From Trileptium ribeirensis (taxonomy: Eukaryota; Nematoda; Enoplea; Enoplida; Thoracostomopsidae), in NCBI GenBank assembly GCA_030248225.1, contig JASANE010016076.1:97770-161769 (forward strand): 64,000 bases of DNA, written 5' to 3'. Of the stretch, positions 1-11,450 are shown piece after piece. The notes beneath the pieces are model-generated. The model saw only the letters and a program-made list of their open reading frames with translations. It was not told where the DNA came from and did not search any database. Position 1 is the stretch's first letter. Each line of letters starts with the position of its first letter. Position numbers and translations under genes: made by a program.

Positions 1-10
1 TTTTCGTATA

Positions 11-217
11 CTAGCTCTGTAACAGTATATCATCAGTTACTTTACAAAATATTTTACTGTCTTTCGATAAAATTGTTAAGTACTTAAGTGCAGCATCATT
101 ATCAGAATCTACTTTACTATTACCAATAGTAATTATTAGAACCGCTAACCATACTAATAAATCTCCTGACAACGATCCTAAAGTAGTATCTTGGTCACAG
201 TTTGAAATGATGCCAGT
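11..217 (-). other. possible coding fragment (no start codon)
   Basis: A reading frame of about 68 codons runs open on the minus strand from about 217 to a stop at 11-13. It has no ATG, so only an exon would fit. The product looks protein-like (a hydrophobic stretch around LLVWLAVLIITIG followed by a charged, mixed segment), but I do not recognise the family. Its upstream end coincides with the start of the satellite array at 205, so the array may have interrupted it. No convincing acceptor was seen. A chance open frame in AT-rich DNA is a real alternative. Confidence 0.25.
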
Positions 218-1795
218 TCAGTATTTTCGTTTCGTTTTACGCATACCTAGTCATTAAGTGAGAAAATATCATTACCGGAAATAACTATTACAATTAGCAT
301 AAAACGTCAAAACCTCAAAAAAAAAGAAAACTTAATAGAAATGATGCCAGTTCAATGTTTTTGTTTCATTTTATCCATACCTAGTCATTAAGTGAGAAAA
401 TGTCATTACCGGCAATAACTGTTACAAATAGCATAAAACGTCAAAACCTCAAAAAAAAAGAAAACTTAACAGAAATGATGCCAGTTCAATATTGTTGTTT
501 CATTTTACCCATACCTAGTCATTAAATTAGAAAATGTCATTTCCGGAAATAACTGTTACAAATAGCGTAAAACGTCAAAACCTCAAAAAAGAAACTTAAC
601 AGAAATGATGCCAGTTCAATATTTTGGTTTCATTTTACCCATACCTAGTCATTAAGTGAGAAAATGTCATTACCGGAAATAACTGTTACAAATAGCGTAA
701 AACGTCAAAACCTCAAAAAAGGAACTTAACAGAAATGATGCCAGTTCAATATTTTTGTTTCATTTTACCCATACCTAGTCATTAAGTGAGAAAATGTCAT
801 TACCGGAAATAACTGTTACAAATAGCATAAAATCTGTTACAAATAGCATAAAATGTCAAAACCTCAAAAAAAGAAAACTTAATAGAAATGATGCCAGTTC
901 AATATTTTTGTTTAATTTTACCCATACGTAGTCATTAAGTGAGACAATGTCATTACCGGAATTAACTGTTACAAATGGCATAAAACGTCAAAACCTCAAA
1001 AAAAAAAGAAAATTTAATAGAAATGATGCCAGTTCAATATTGTTGTTTCATTTTACCCATAGCTAGTCATTAAGTTAGAAAATGTCATTACCGGAAATAA
1101 CTGTTACAAATAGCACAAAACGTCAAAACCTCAAAAAAAGAAAACTTAACAGAAATGATGCCAGTTCAGTATTGTTGTTTCATTTTACCCATACCTAGTC
1201 ATTAAGTTAGAAAATGTCATTACCGGAAATAACTGTTACAAATGGCATAAAACGTCAAAACCTCAAAAAAAGAAACTTAACAGAAATGATGCCAGTTCAA
1301 TATTTTGGTTTCATTTTACCCATACCTAGTCATTAAGTGAGAAAATGTCATTACCGGAAATAACTGTTACAAATAGCGTAAAACGTCAAAACCTCAAAAA
1401 AGGAACTTAACAGAAATGATGCCAGTTCAATATTGTTGTTTCATTTTACCCATAGCTAGTCATTAAGTTAGAAAATGTCATTACCGGAAATAACTGTTAC
1501 AAATAGCATAAAACGTCAAAACCTCAAAAAAAGAAAACTTAACAGAAATGATGCCAGTTCAATATTGTTGTTTCATTTTACCCATACCTAGTCATTAAGT
1601 TAGAAAATGTCATTACCGGAAATAACTGTTACAAATAGCATAAAACGTCAAAACCTCAAAAAAAGAAACTTAATAGAAATGATGCCAGTTCAATATTTTT
1701 GTTTCATTTTATCCATACCTAGTCATTAAGTGAGAAAATGTCATTACCGGAAATAACTGTTATAAATAGCATAAAACGTAAAAAAAGAAAACTTA
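205..1795. repeat. satellite array, 12 units of about 132 bp
   Basis: Units begin with AAATGATGCCAGTTCA at 205, 339, 473, 603, 733, 886, 1021, 1153, 1284, 1414, 1546 and 1677. Spacing is 130-135 bp, except one unit of 153 bp that carries a 21-bp internal duplication near 825-850. Each unit contains TCATTTTACCCATACCTAGT, TGTCATTACCGG and an A-rich tail of variable length. Variants recur in order: units 473 and 603 match 1153 and 1284, and unit 1021 matches 1414. This points to duplication of multi-unit blocks. Units are long, adjacent and lack spacers, so this is not a CRISPR array. Confidence 0.95.
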
Positions 1796-2975
1796 AAACT
1801 AGACGTACATGTCATGCAGCCAATTTGATTTTATAGAAATCGAATGTGCTACACATACATTGTATGTAAATGGTTTACAAATATATAAAATACAGTATTG
1901 GAGAACGTGATTGGGCATACAATGTTCTATGCAGTTACTGGATTGAGGTCAACCTGATATAGAGTGTTCGCAGTCCGTTATTTTTACCGGTGCAAAAAGT
2001 ACAATAATGTCTAACTATATCAATTAGCTACTTTTTACACTGATGCTGACGTAAGTGTTTTGTTTTAGAAGCAGGTAGTTGGCTTAGCTACTATTTGAAC
2101 TAATATCTTCACAGATTATGTCAATTACATCTTTTGTTTTATTTTTGGTAATCCCACAGTTATGTAGTTACTTTAAAAAACATGTCATCGTTGGAAATTG
2201 CAAAAAATTATGTAAGAAAACGCTAGTAGAAGGTAATTCATCCGAAAATATCAGTTGGCTACTTTTTTTGCACTGGCCACCTTCGCGATACCAAAAAATC
2301 AAAGACACGTCGAAATTTTGTTGACATTACACATAAAGCATGGTTGCTTCTATTTAGACTGCATAATACTGTAAAACTTATTGTACACATTAAAGTTTAA
2401 ATTGCACATATTACGTTCGTGGCTGTAGTAAAATATGCTGTTGGCGAACGCGGCTTAAGTAGAAGGAGTTGAATGCAAATCAAACGTGACTTGAACAAAA
2501 AGGGTCCTCGAAATTATTAGTTATCCCTGCGGTTTTCATCGACGCCGTTCAACTGGTTTCAATGGCGTATTAGCGTGCAGCCATCGTGGTGAGGTTTTAG
2601 ATGCTCGCAGTGATCGTAGTTGAGACATTTACGTAAGCATTTAGGTCTAAAATTTAATTTAATTTAAAATTTGAATATCCGATGCCAATATGATAAGTCC
2701 ACACTTGAAAACCGCGCTTGCAGTTTCATCAACTGTTACATTAACGTTTTTAGCGCCTATGGTAACGTTCAGGAAACAATTTCGATGCTGCAGAAGTCAA
2801 ATGAATTTTTGGAAAGTTTGGCTTCGTTGGCTCCATTCGGTTCGTTTATTAAATTATTTTCATTTAGTTTAAAGTGCTTTAGTATCTTCACTTACATTAT
2901 GGGTATTTGGTACAAGGTTATAGTAATTTAATGCGCAGGTTTTTGTATAACAATACAAATATTGTGTCAAACTCC
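1796..2975. other. non-genic stretch, possible short TIR element
   Basis: No firm gene. Imperfect inverted ends GGTGCAAAAAGTA (about 1988) and TACTTTTTTTGCACTGG (about 2258-2275) could bound a small degenerate MITE of about 290 bp. A weak candidate exon at 2754-2839 is listed separately. The hAT element begins at 2976. Confidence 0.35.
2754..2839 (+). other. weak candidate exon
   Basis: An acceptor-like ACGTTTTTAG ends at 2753 and a donor-like GTTCGT starts at 2840. The frame between reads as a mixed helical segment (VQETISMLQKSNEFLESLAS). It would suit a HEAT-repeat protein and lies upstream of and on the same strand as the TARBP1 gene, so a 5' exon of that gene is possible. I cannot show it by homology or phase. 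An overlapping second frame is also open, which lowers confidence. Confidence 0.18.
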
Positions 2976-3194
2976 CGGGGTTATTTTAGAGGGGGGGAAG
3001 GGGGGGCGACCCCAAGGATCGGCTTCCCCCCCTCCCGGCGAGCTCCCCCCCTAGACACCGACCCCTACTTTTTCGCAAAAACGACCCCTTAAAATTAACG
3101 TTTTTTGAAAAAATTGACCCCTTAAGGGGTCACTAGAAAATTTAAAAATGGCTGAAAAAAGTGTTAAATTATAGTTAAAATTAAATAAAACTCA

Positions 3195-5597
3195 CTAGTT
3201 TTTGCGAGGTCCAGCGCTCCGCACACATTGCTGCTGTTGTTGTTTTCGTATTTGAATAAAGATTGTGTGCTCTCTTTGGACACTGGCTCCGAAAATCCAC
3301 CGGAGAGAACTGATGACTGTTGCCTGCGAATCAACCACCCCCACCCCCAGGTGTCCGACCCTGACTGGCCGGACCCACCTTGATTTACTGAGACGACGTC
3401 GATGCCCCCGTGCCCGGGGCATTGTCGTCATCAGAGGGGGTGGTGGTGATGCGCCGAAGTCCACTTCGTCGAGCAGGAACCCATCGAAATCATTATCGGA
3501 TTCGTATCCAAATATGTGGTCCTTCTCCAAAACGACACAGTCATCATCGTCGCTCGCATAAGCCACATCTTGATCGTCGGCGTCGTCAACTGCAAAATCT
3601 TCGTTTCGAGGGGCGCACCTTCGCTCGCGCCCCATGCGTACGCGCATTTCCATTTTCTTAATACGACCAGCGTTTTTGTCAGCGATGCTTCGTAGAACCA
3701 ACGATTCTGATAGATCGGATCGAGCTAGATCAGGCAACAACACATTGCGGCGGCGGCGCAATCTCTGCCAAATCGACAAAGCCAACGAAACGTCACAGTC
3801 TTCAAAGTTCGCTGAATCCATAATGAGCGAAATGTACTGGTTTATTCGCTCGGGACTGCGAGTTCGACATATCGGCGAATCGAGAAGAGACAAAGCGGAA
3901 AAGACGGACTCGACGCTGGCGGTGCTTAGTGGCAGTTCCAGATAACTCTTAGCGATACGGCGTATTGCAGCAGATTCACCGAAACAGTCAACCTTGTGCG
4001 CCAAAAGATACAGTAGAAGCTGCTGGCTTTTCCATTTATTACCAGTGCTGGGATCGACCGAAGACAAATGATCGTGAACGCACAATTTGAAAACGCGTAA
4101 CTGTTTATCTAACTCGCTGGATGAGCACAGCGGCGCGGCGTCGTATTTTTGACCTTGATTTGCATCCCATTTAGCTTCAAACGTGATAGTCTCACAAAAA
4201 AATTCTTTCAACAACTTGGATTCTTCGTCATAAACAGCGGAAAGATTTCTGACGTCCGTTACTAGCGCAATCTTGTCCATCGAAAATAGCGAATATCCCT
4301 TCAGGAGCTTCTGGAACGGTCCAGACTCATCGTGGTAGTATTCGAACTTTTCGACAAAGGCATCGATGATGTTTCGTTTCAGGCCATCTGCTTTTTCCAA
4401 AATTTGTTCCAAATCGTCTTCAGGCACAAAGAACTCGGGGTAACCGCCACTGCGTAGCAGCCGCTTCATGTGGCGCAAACGTTCGCCGTCACTGGTTTCC
4501 ATATCTTGTAACGAACTACGAGCGACCATTATCATGCGGCGGTACTTCGACAGATCGTAAACCTGCAACTGAGTCGACTGCAAAAATTTGATCATCACAT
4601 CGAGAACGTCCAGTTTCATTGCCACATACAGCAGTCTCAGCGGTCGAACCACTATTCGATGTAGCGATTGACTGACAAAGCGAGTACCAACGGGGTTACG
4701 GCTAGTAGACGGTTGATCCTTGATTCGAGTGATGGCGAGAGCGATAGCACGATGATGCTTTGATTCGAATAGCAATGAGTCGTATTCCGTTTCCCATTTG
4801 AACATGGGTTTTGGGTGAAAGATGCAGCTTTAGATATCGACTTTGCATCGCCACAATCAACTTGGGCAGTTTTGAAAACGTGATAAACTTCTGCGGACAT
4901 AGTGAGGAAGCGCTGAAGATCTTTGAACCCGATTTCTCGAGCAAAGTTCTTATACGGCGCTATTTTCTGCTGCACGAACTTCAACAACACTTTGAGTAGA
5001 ATGCAGCATGCTTTGAAATTTTGCTCCAAGCTAGCAGAAGACGAAGATGTACACTGCAGCTGCGTACCGATATCGGTTCCTGAGCGGTCACGTTGATGAC
5101 CTTCCGCCATTTTCAACGCTTCGGCGTACCAACGCATGTGGTAGGTTGGCACACAGCCGGTCTCGATCATTCGCAAAAAAGGTTTCTTGCTTCCGCAGGA
5201 TTTGACTTAATATCGCCAGGCTTAGGACAAGCCGGATTCTTCTCGTGATCACCGAATTCGTGCCGAAACATGGCACGAGAAATCTGGGCCGGATTCGTCA
5301 CAGCTTCGTTGATAAACTTCTCACTAGCTTTTTTCATAACAGTAGATATTTCCGAACGTTCTTTCGTTTTAGCAAAGTTGCGACACTGCTTGCATAGAAC
5401 ACCAACGATAACACCATCTGGACTACGAACAGGTTGGGCCCACGGGTGGATTTTCAACCTAGTTTCACTGATAAGATGGGGTTTTTTGATCGACTTCCCT
5501 TTTCCCGGCTGCCAGCGCTCCTGAACCAGCGTTTTCTCGGTAACAGAGTCCAAAGAAAGCACCTCGAACAAAGTCGCTGAGCTTGATCGTGAGGTGT
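3195..5597 (-). pseudogene. hAT transposase exon 4 (zinc finger, core, dimerisation)
   Basis: The acceptor CTTTATTTATTCCAG precedes 5597. Three consecutive frames carry one protein: 5597 to about 5170, about 5176 to 4810, and 4805 to 3195. Family order is kept across both breaks: zinc-finger-like HPW/CxxC, a linker, a helical core with KHHRAIALAI, then the dimerisation region with SVESVFSALSLLDSPICRTR. Short indels are the likely cause, one of them in a homopolymer. The final 150 residues (acidic, poly-Pro, poly-Gln) are not part of the usual hAT fold. Confidence 0.75.
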
Positions 5598-5744
5598 CTG
5601 GAATAAATAAAGAAAAAATATGAGCACAACATAAATATCTTCTTCTCATGTTCCCTAAAAGCACGTATATATAGCACAACGGTATACAAAAAACACCCCG
5701 TCAACCCTAAGTGAACAGAAAGCGTAAAAATAAAGTAAACTCAC

Positions 5745-5852
5745 CACCACTCTTTGGAGTAACATCTTCTGCGCACGATGGCCCTGCTGCTGCTACTGGA
5801 GTCGTCGCCATTGGCGTCGGAGTACCTTCAGCGTAAATTCGTATAATTTCTT
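5745..5852 (-). CDS. hAT transposase exon 3
   Basis: The acceptor TTTTGTGTTTCAG precedes 5852 and the donor G|GTGAGT follows 5745. It codes 36 residues rich in Thr, Pro and Ala. The last base joins AC of exon 4 to give Asp. No domain is recognised. Confidence 0.65.
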
Positions 5853-6031
5853 CTGAAACACAAAAGTTTATTATATACATAAAAGCACTCATTGCCTAGT
5901 AACTTAACCCTGAAATAAATATTTATATAATTACATACAAAGAACAAGCGCACATGGGACATGACGGCGGGCTGAGTGTACAACTCCTATGTCCATGATA
6001 TATTGCTGTACATAAAGAAGGCTAAACCCAC

Positions 6032-6178
6032 CGCTAGTCTCAGTCGTCACATATATTCCATCATTGTCATCTCGGTCACCAGATCGCGTAGCCGATTCTC
6101 CTTCTTCCACATCGATCCAAATCGGCTGCGGCTCGGCGGTTGCGTCGGCTGCAACAAATGTAATGATATGCTCAGGTT
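6032..6178 (-). CDS. hAT transposase exon 2
   Basis: The acceptor TGTAACCTCAG ends at 6179 and the donor G|GTGGGT begins at 6031. The 49 residues are acidic and disordered-looking, containing WIDVEEGESATRSGDRDDND. Phase fits both neighbours. No start codon is needed, so it is supported by splice signals and frame only. Confidence 0.6.
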
Positions 6179-6333
6179 CTGAGGTTACATAGACAATTAA
6201 TTACACAATCAACGATACATAACAACGAAATTGAATTTAAATATACGTAGTATGGGCATTTATTGGTTTGAACGCGCTTAGCTTGTTTCAAAAATGTAGG
6301 TATATAGAAACATAGCTAATTTCCAAAACGCAC

Positions 6334-6640
6334 CATCGCCGGATGCCACCGGTCGCACTGTTGCTGTTTCACCACGTTGCAATGGAGGCGGTTCGATATT
6401 TGTCATTGCTTCGTCAAACGTAACGTCGTCCGTTGCTGGATCATGGTATTCGTATCGTAACGGCGGCGGCGGCGGTGGTTGATCTATAGGCGGAGGCGGC
6501 GGAGACATTAGTTGTGTCGCTAATTTTTTAGTCTTTGGACGTTTTTCGAATAATGAGAAAAGTTTTTTACTACGACCATTATCTTTATAATTTTTATTAC
6601 CTTTATTACTGTCATCACTACTTCTTTTAAAGCGTTTCAT
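6334..6640 (-). CDS. hAT transposase exon 1
   Basis: Starts MKRFKRSSDD at 6640 and ends at donor G|GTGCGT (6333). It codes 102 residues: a basic, Asn/Lys-rich start, two proline runs around residues 45-60, then an acidic segment. It leaves one base that joins AA of exon 2 to make GAA. No known domain. Confidence 0.6.
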
Positions 6641-7068
6641 TTTTTCGATAAAACGGTAATATTTCGATTTTAAAAACCTGTATAACGTAAGTCTGAAATA
6701 CATAACAATATATACACGCATATCGTAGGCTAGACGATCAATTATTTTGGTCACCAAGCCTAAAATATGCATGTATATATAAATATTATGGCCAAAACTG
6801 AAAAAACCAGCGCCACAGAGGTATGTTTGGGACACCTGAAAGAAAAAATATATTGTATTAATTTTTATAAAATTACTGACCCCTTAAGGGGTCATGACCC
6901 CTAGTTTTCCGAAATGACCCCTTGCTACTGACCCCTTAGGGGTCAGTAAATTTTTCCGTTTACATACCCCTATCTGGGAGGGCCTAAAATAACCCCGTAC
7001 TGTGCCCAGTATCATTGGAAGCTGTGCCATATTTCATGTTAACCAAATATCAAAATCTACATAGCTTT

Positions 7069-7408
7069 CTCCCCACCACTCTTTGTCGAGAAATAACGGA
7101 TGTCCTGTCTGGTACAACAATATTTACCTCCGCAACTCTATTACCCGTAATAAGGCGTTATTTATATATACTTCAATATAGATCCGCTGATTTACAAAAC
7201 AAGAATTGACAGCGTAGCCAATTTATGGCGGTCAAGATCTCCCCACCACTCTTTGTCGAGAAATAACGGATGTCCTGTCTGGTACAACAATATTTACCTC
7301 CGCAACTCTATTACCCGTAATAAGGCGTTATTTATATATACTTCAATATAGGTCCGCTGATTTACAAAACAAGAACTGACACGCAGCCAATTTATGGCGG
7401 TCAAGCTT
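7069..7408. repeat. two-copy tandem duplication, 170 bp
   Basis: Copies at 7069-7238 and 7239-7408 both begin CTCCCCACCACTCTTTGTCG and differ at only a few positions (for example GAATTGACAGCG against GAACTGACACG). The high identity implies a recent event. Confidence 0.95.
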
Positions 7409-7726
7409 GCAGAAATGCAAAATACCCAGTATTGCTTATTTTGTAGTGTCGTATTCTAGTACGATAGTTTGGCCTTCAAACCTTGCAGAAATGAATTGCC
7501 GTTTTCAAACAGATTCCCAAAACAAGATATATTTGAACAAATCTCGAATAGTGAATCAATTATCGCGAACGTATTTTGTTTCGAACAACATCAGGATTTT
7601 CATTATATTAACAAATTTTTATAATATTAGAATTTGTTCATTTATTCGTTCGACCATATTTACAGGTGCTATCAGGCACCATTCGGCCAGATTACGCACA
7701 GTTTATAATTTCTGGCAGGGAATGCA

Positions 7727-7880
7727 CAGTTTTTGCCAAAAACGACTGTCACTCGCGACTCGCTCAAAAAAATTAGTCCTAAGAATACAATTTTATTATT
7801 AATGTTAACGCTTTCGAAATGTCGAGTGAGCCCCTCGCTCGCAGCTCGCTCGCGACTCGATGCATTTATGGTGAGTACTG
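7727..7880. mobile_element. family A palindromic MITE (degenerate)
   Basis: Left end CAGTTTTTGCCAAAAACGAC, right end ATGGTGAGTACTG followed by TA. The inside has GACTCGCTC and GCTCGCTCGCGACTCG words, as in the other family A copies. Confidence 0.6.
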
Positions 7881-9497
7881 TAGTTCTAAGCAATCTTTTA
7901 CTCGTTTGCACATACCAGGTTAAGCATACTAAATTTGATTGTACACCGCAGCTCTCTGATCTGATGAAACTGCTGCCATAATCATCTATACTTAGCGTTG
8001 GTATTGACAAGTTAAGTTGAACAGCTAGTAACTTATAAAAACGAATCAATCTACGGATTTGTGATTTGTCTTAGTTACGTTTTACAGGACAATTTGTTCA
8101 AGTAAAATTTTATTTTATCCTGTTGTGAATTGTATTTGATTACTGTGTGTTATGTATATGTTGAACCTGGAGTATAAAAATTTTGAAAGTTTAAATAAAC
8201 AATTGGGCGGAAATCACTTTCCGTTCCTCTATTATACCGCTAGACACGCTCTAACCTTCCAGATACAAATTGAAAAAGTGTATTATGATTGATTCTTTTG
8301 ATAACATACATAAAATATCGGGTATGTAGAAATAAAATGCAAAAGTTTCAGTTCGTATTGGTTTTGTGAGATTTTGGACATGAATTCATTGGAATAACGA
8401 AAAAACAGACTGAGAGGCGCCATCAATTATTATATTCTGTTACATGCCGGATATAAAAATCCAAAAATTGATAAACCCAGATCCAGTTTAGTTGCTATGC
8501 GTGGCACAACAATAAGAATTTTTTGACAGTTGTTGACCAGTCGCCGAACGCACTCTGCTTGCAGCTACGGTCGCTCAATTTCAATTATAAAAGGAATTTA
8601 TTTTTTGATACACAAGCATTATGGAGAAGCTGCAGGAATGCTTGTGTCCACTTTAGGTAGCCGCATACGCATTGGTTGTTCTTTTGTCAAGTCAGTTCGC
8701 GATCTCAAAACCGATGTCTGCGAGCGAAAATCACGATTATATATAACACATGCTGACGCGGTTAGCGAAAAGCGCTGTTTGCGGTCACTATTTTATGATT
8801 TGGAATAGCTATTTAGTAAGTTGAACACTGGAAAACGTCATCGCAATCGCTTTTCATTGCATTCTATAACATACGTATTGAACGCGAATACAGCTATGCC
8901 GTCGACTCCTTGATGTGCAGACACGTATGCATGTACATTTACTTATTTTGCGCGTTTGTTCGCGTTTACTAAAGTGTGAATACCAATCGCTGAATTCTGG
9001 CCCCTAATTTTAGCACGATTCGAATTGTGATTTTGACAAAAGTACAACCGTGACGTACACAGCTATCGAGGGCGGCTCGCACATAAATTTTATAATGTAT
9101 GTACAATAATATGTGAGGTGGATGCAGCTTGATATGGATTTTGCAGTAAGCTAATTTGCTATTAAAATAAAAAAGGCGGAGCATTCAAATTTATTATGTT
9201 AAATATTATGTTTAAATTTGATAGCCTATAAATTTAGGACAGATTCACAAAAGCCTTTGCGTTGTTTTGTGCTCGAGTGGATTTGGATGCTTTCTGCAAG
9301 CGTACATACTATCAACGTTATCTATCACCGAACATTGGTCTGATGTAAACCTTGATCTTATTAGGTAATGTCCTTCACAGGTTCTGTGTATAACGACTGA
9401 TTTTGTATTAGAATTTACATTTTTAGTTGGAGTCCATGATGTACTTACAACCTGGAAATTTTGCATGCTGTGCAGTAAGGGTAATGAGTAAGATACA

Positions 9498-9614
9498 ACT
9501 ACCGAGAGAAATAAAAGCGAAACGTTCACGAACAATTGATGAGTTGTTTGCTAATTTTTTATGAACTGTTGGTAAATAGTTCGCGTAAGCTTTGTTTTAT
9601 TTCTGTCCTTAACT
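9498..9614. mobile_element. family B MITE (degenerate ends)
   Basis: Inverted arms AGAAATAAAAGCGAAACGTT and TTTATTTCTGTCCTTAACT, with internal GTTCACGAACA and GTTCGCG words shared with the copy at 10423-10565. Confidence 0.5.
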
Positions 9615-10220
9615 AATTATACTCTGTGCTTTAAATCAGTTTCACACAAAGCTTGACTACAGTTATGACGACCCCATTACTAACATATTTTTAAGCTTCT
9701 ATTGTGACGGAGCCACTAAGAAGTTTCATTCGGTTATAGTTGCTGCACCAGTTACAATCAGAATTAAATTCACAAAAATCGAACGCAAACTAAATCCAAC
9801 GATCGATCCTCATTTAAACGAAATTCGTTAAATTAAATGCAAAATAACATTTTTCAATAAACGATTTTTTATTGTAATACGATTGAACTTCGCTAAATTA
9901 ATCGCAAACGAGGGATTCTCTTTAACCGGAACATATCGAAATCGATTAAACTTCGTTCGGTTTTTGAGCACTTAATGACGTCACAAACGACACGGTTCTA
10001 TTGTTTATCAGCGATGGGCCGCAAACGAAACAATTTAGAATTCAAATCCAACAAAATTTATTTTGCGAACCAATATGTTCTCGAATAGAAAACAGTTTTT
10101 TTCGACCGACTGGAAACTGTCCGGCAACTAAAATTTTATAAAATAACAAAATGGGTAGTCAATGGATCATTACTAACAGTAAATTGTAACAGTATTAGTC
10201 GTGTTACTATATTATATATA

Positions 10221-10416
10221 CAGTACTCCCCAAAAATGACCGTCGCATTTCGAGCGAGCGACTTCGAACGAGTCGCGAGCGAGTGGCTCGCTCGAGATTT
10301 CGCAAATGTTTAAATTAATAGAAAATTCTATTTTTAGAACAAATTTATTTCGAGCGAGTCTCGAGCGAGTGTCGAGCGAGTCGCAAACGAGCGACAGTTA
10401 TTTTTGGCGGGTACTG
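10221..10416. mobile_element. family A palindromic MITE, 196 bp
   Basis: CAGTACTCCCCAAAAATGAC at the left pairs with GTTATTTTTGGCGGGTACTG at the right, flanked by TA on both sides as in Tc1/mariner insertions. The arms consist of repeated GAGCGAGT/CGAGCGAG words, so the whole element can fold on itself. It is too short to code. Confidence 0.85.
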
Positions 10417-10422
10417 TACTTA

Positions 10423-10565
10423 CAGTCACGCTCAAAAATAAAAGCAAATTTTTCGCGAAACGTTCGTGAATAGCAATTTGAACGGCTGTAAATTTGTTTC
10501 GAACTGTTCGGGGAATTTTCGTGAACGATTCGTGAAAAATATCCCTTTATTTCTGAGCTTGACTG
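10423..10565. mobile_element. family B palindromic MITE, 143 bp
   Basis: The ends CAGTCACGCTCAAAAATAA and TTATTTCTGAGCTTGACTG are inverted. Inside are TCGCGAAACGTTCGTGAA and GTGAACGATTCGTGAA. It starts 6 bases after the family A element ends, so two different hairpin elements sit side by side. Confidence 0.8.
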
Positions 10566-10851
10566 TACATGTACAGAACACATCCTTCACTGAGAACGTC
10601 ATAAACTAGTAGAGCATCACCTTATCCCGTTTTACGGGAACAAATATTTTTTCCTGTTAACAATGTTTTGGGTATTTACACTGTAGCGCCAACTAGAGGA
10701 AATATTTCGATGATATGGATTTGTCTGAAAGTGAATTTGGATATTCTAATCAAAACAGTGTCATCAGTCTAGATCGGTCTGCGGCCATAACTAATATAGA
10801 CTAAATAAAAATCATTTTGTTCCATGAATGTAAAATAAAATAATTGTGCTG

Positions 10852-11093
10852 CAGTGTTTGCCAGAAATGACTTTCGCGTTTCGATCGAACAAACATCGTA
10901 CTGAAATCATAAAAGATAAATTAATTAAACAACCAGCAATAACTTCTGAACAAACGTCAATTTCATGAAAACTTTAAAACGTAGGCTTAAGTTTTCGAAC
11001 AGTTTTAAACAAAATTCAAACAATTTTCGAGCAAGATTAAAATTTTTAAAGATCGACTATCAAACGAACAGCTCTCGTGTATGGCGAGTGCTG
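10852..11093. mobile_element. family A-related MITE, 242 bp
   Basis: Left end CAGTGTTTGCCAGAAATGAC, right end ATGGCGAGTGCTG followed by TA. Internal GATCGAAC/GTTCG words replace the GAGCGAG words of typical family A copies. Confidence 0.5.
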
Positions 11094-11450
11094 TATTTTC
11101 GACCACAATGTGTCGCGGTGACGACGGCATAATTATAGCATGCTGTGGTTTGTTTTTCATAATCTGTGTTAAGTTGCGCATGGTAATTTTAAACGTTGGG
11201 GAATTTATGCGACTCAAGAATACATGCATTTAATTGCATTGTATAATCTATTTTGCACAATACATTTGTAGGTCGAAAAGGACGGTTGTTAAATATTATT
11301 GAGCCCAAAGCCTGCCTTAAATTCCCTCAACTCTCAGATTAATAAATCCAGTCGCTCATGTTGTACTTCACAACTGCTAAGGGAAATCTGCCGCTGGCGA
11401 AGATTTCAGTAACTGTGGTTAGCATACAAGACTTTGCTGATAGACGCATA

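Larger units (their letters stand above)
3195..6640 (-). pseudogene. hAT transposase gene, four exons, frame-broken
   Basis: Exons on the minus strand are 6640-6334 (ATG), 6178-6032, 5852-5745 and 5597-3195. All three junctions are GT-AG and the phases agree. Exons 1-3 code a low-complexity region of about 190 residues (basic start, poly-proline, acidic). Exon 4 has an HPW...CxxC zinc-finger-like motif (about 5430-5390), then the transposase body, then the hAT dimerisation signature LPLSTASVESVFSALSLL (about 3930). An acidic and Gln-rich tail follows. The reading frame changes twice in exon 4: in the A6/T6 run at 5175-5180 and near 4805-4830. The gene is therefore dead, or the assembly has two single-base errors. 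The catalytic DDE residues were not placed with confidence. Confidence 0.8.
2976..6997 (-). mobile_element. hAT-superfamily DNA transposon, about 4.0 kb
   Basis: The ends are inverted: CGGGGTTATTTTAG at 2976-2989, with its complement ending at 6997. Both subterminal regions hold GACCCC/GGGGTC words. Perfect 16-bp palindromes GACCCCTTAAGGGGTC lie at about 3115-3130 and 6878-6893, and near copies follow up to 6946. Clustered subterminal motifs are typical transposase-binding sites in hAT elements. The enclosed minus-strand gene has four exons and a hAT C-terminal dimerisation motif. I could not find a clean 8-bp target duplication beside these ends, so the exact termini are uncertain by a few bases or the site has decayed. 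Confidence 0.8.

Noticed and set aside
205..1795. CRISPR array
   Set aside because: Units are about 132 bp, contiguous and near-identical with no unique spacers, in a eukaryotic context.
3265..3945. Plus-strand frames at 3265-3561, 3410-3661 and 3634-3945
   Set aside because: They lie opposite the hAT transposase exon 4 and reflect its codon pattern.
8530..8808. 92-codon plus-strand frame as a TARBP1 5' exon
   Set aside because: No acceptor or donor gives a phase that can be tested, and the translation is not like the family.
9245..9535. Minus-strand frame with a signal-peptide-like start (VNVSLLFLSVVVSYS)
   Set aside because: The apparent start is not ATG, and the first 10 codons come from a family B MITE arm (9498-9614).
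10714..10805. Short frame MDLSESEFGYSNQNSVISLD as a possible first exon
   Set aside because: Only 29 codons, no promoter or consensus donor, and no family match.
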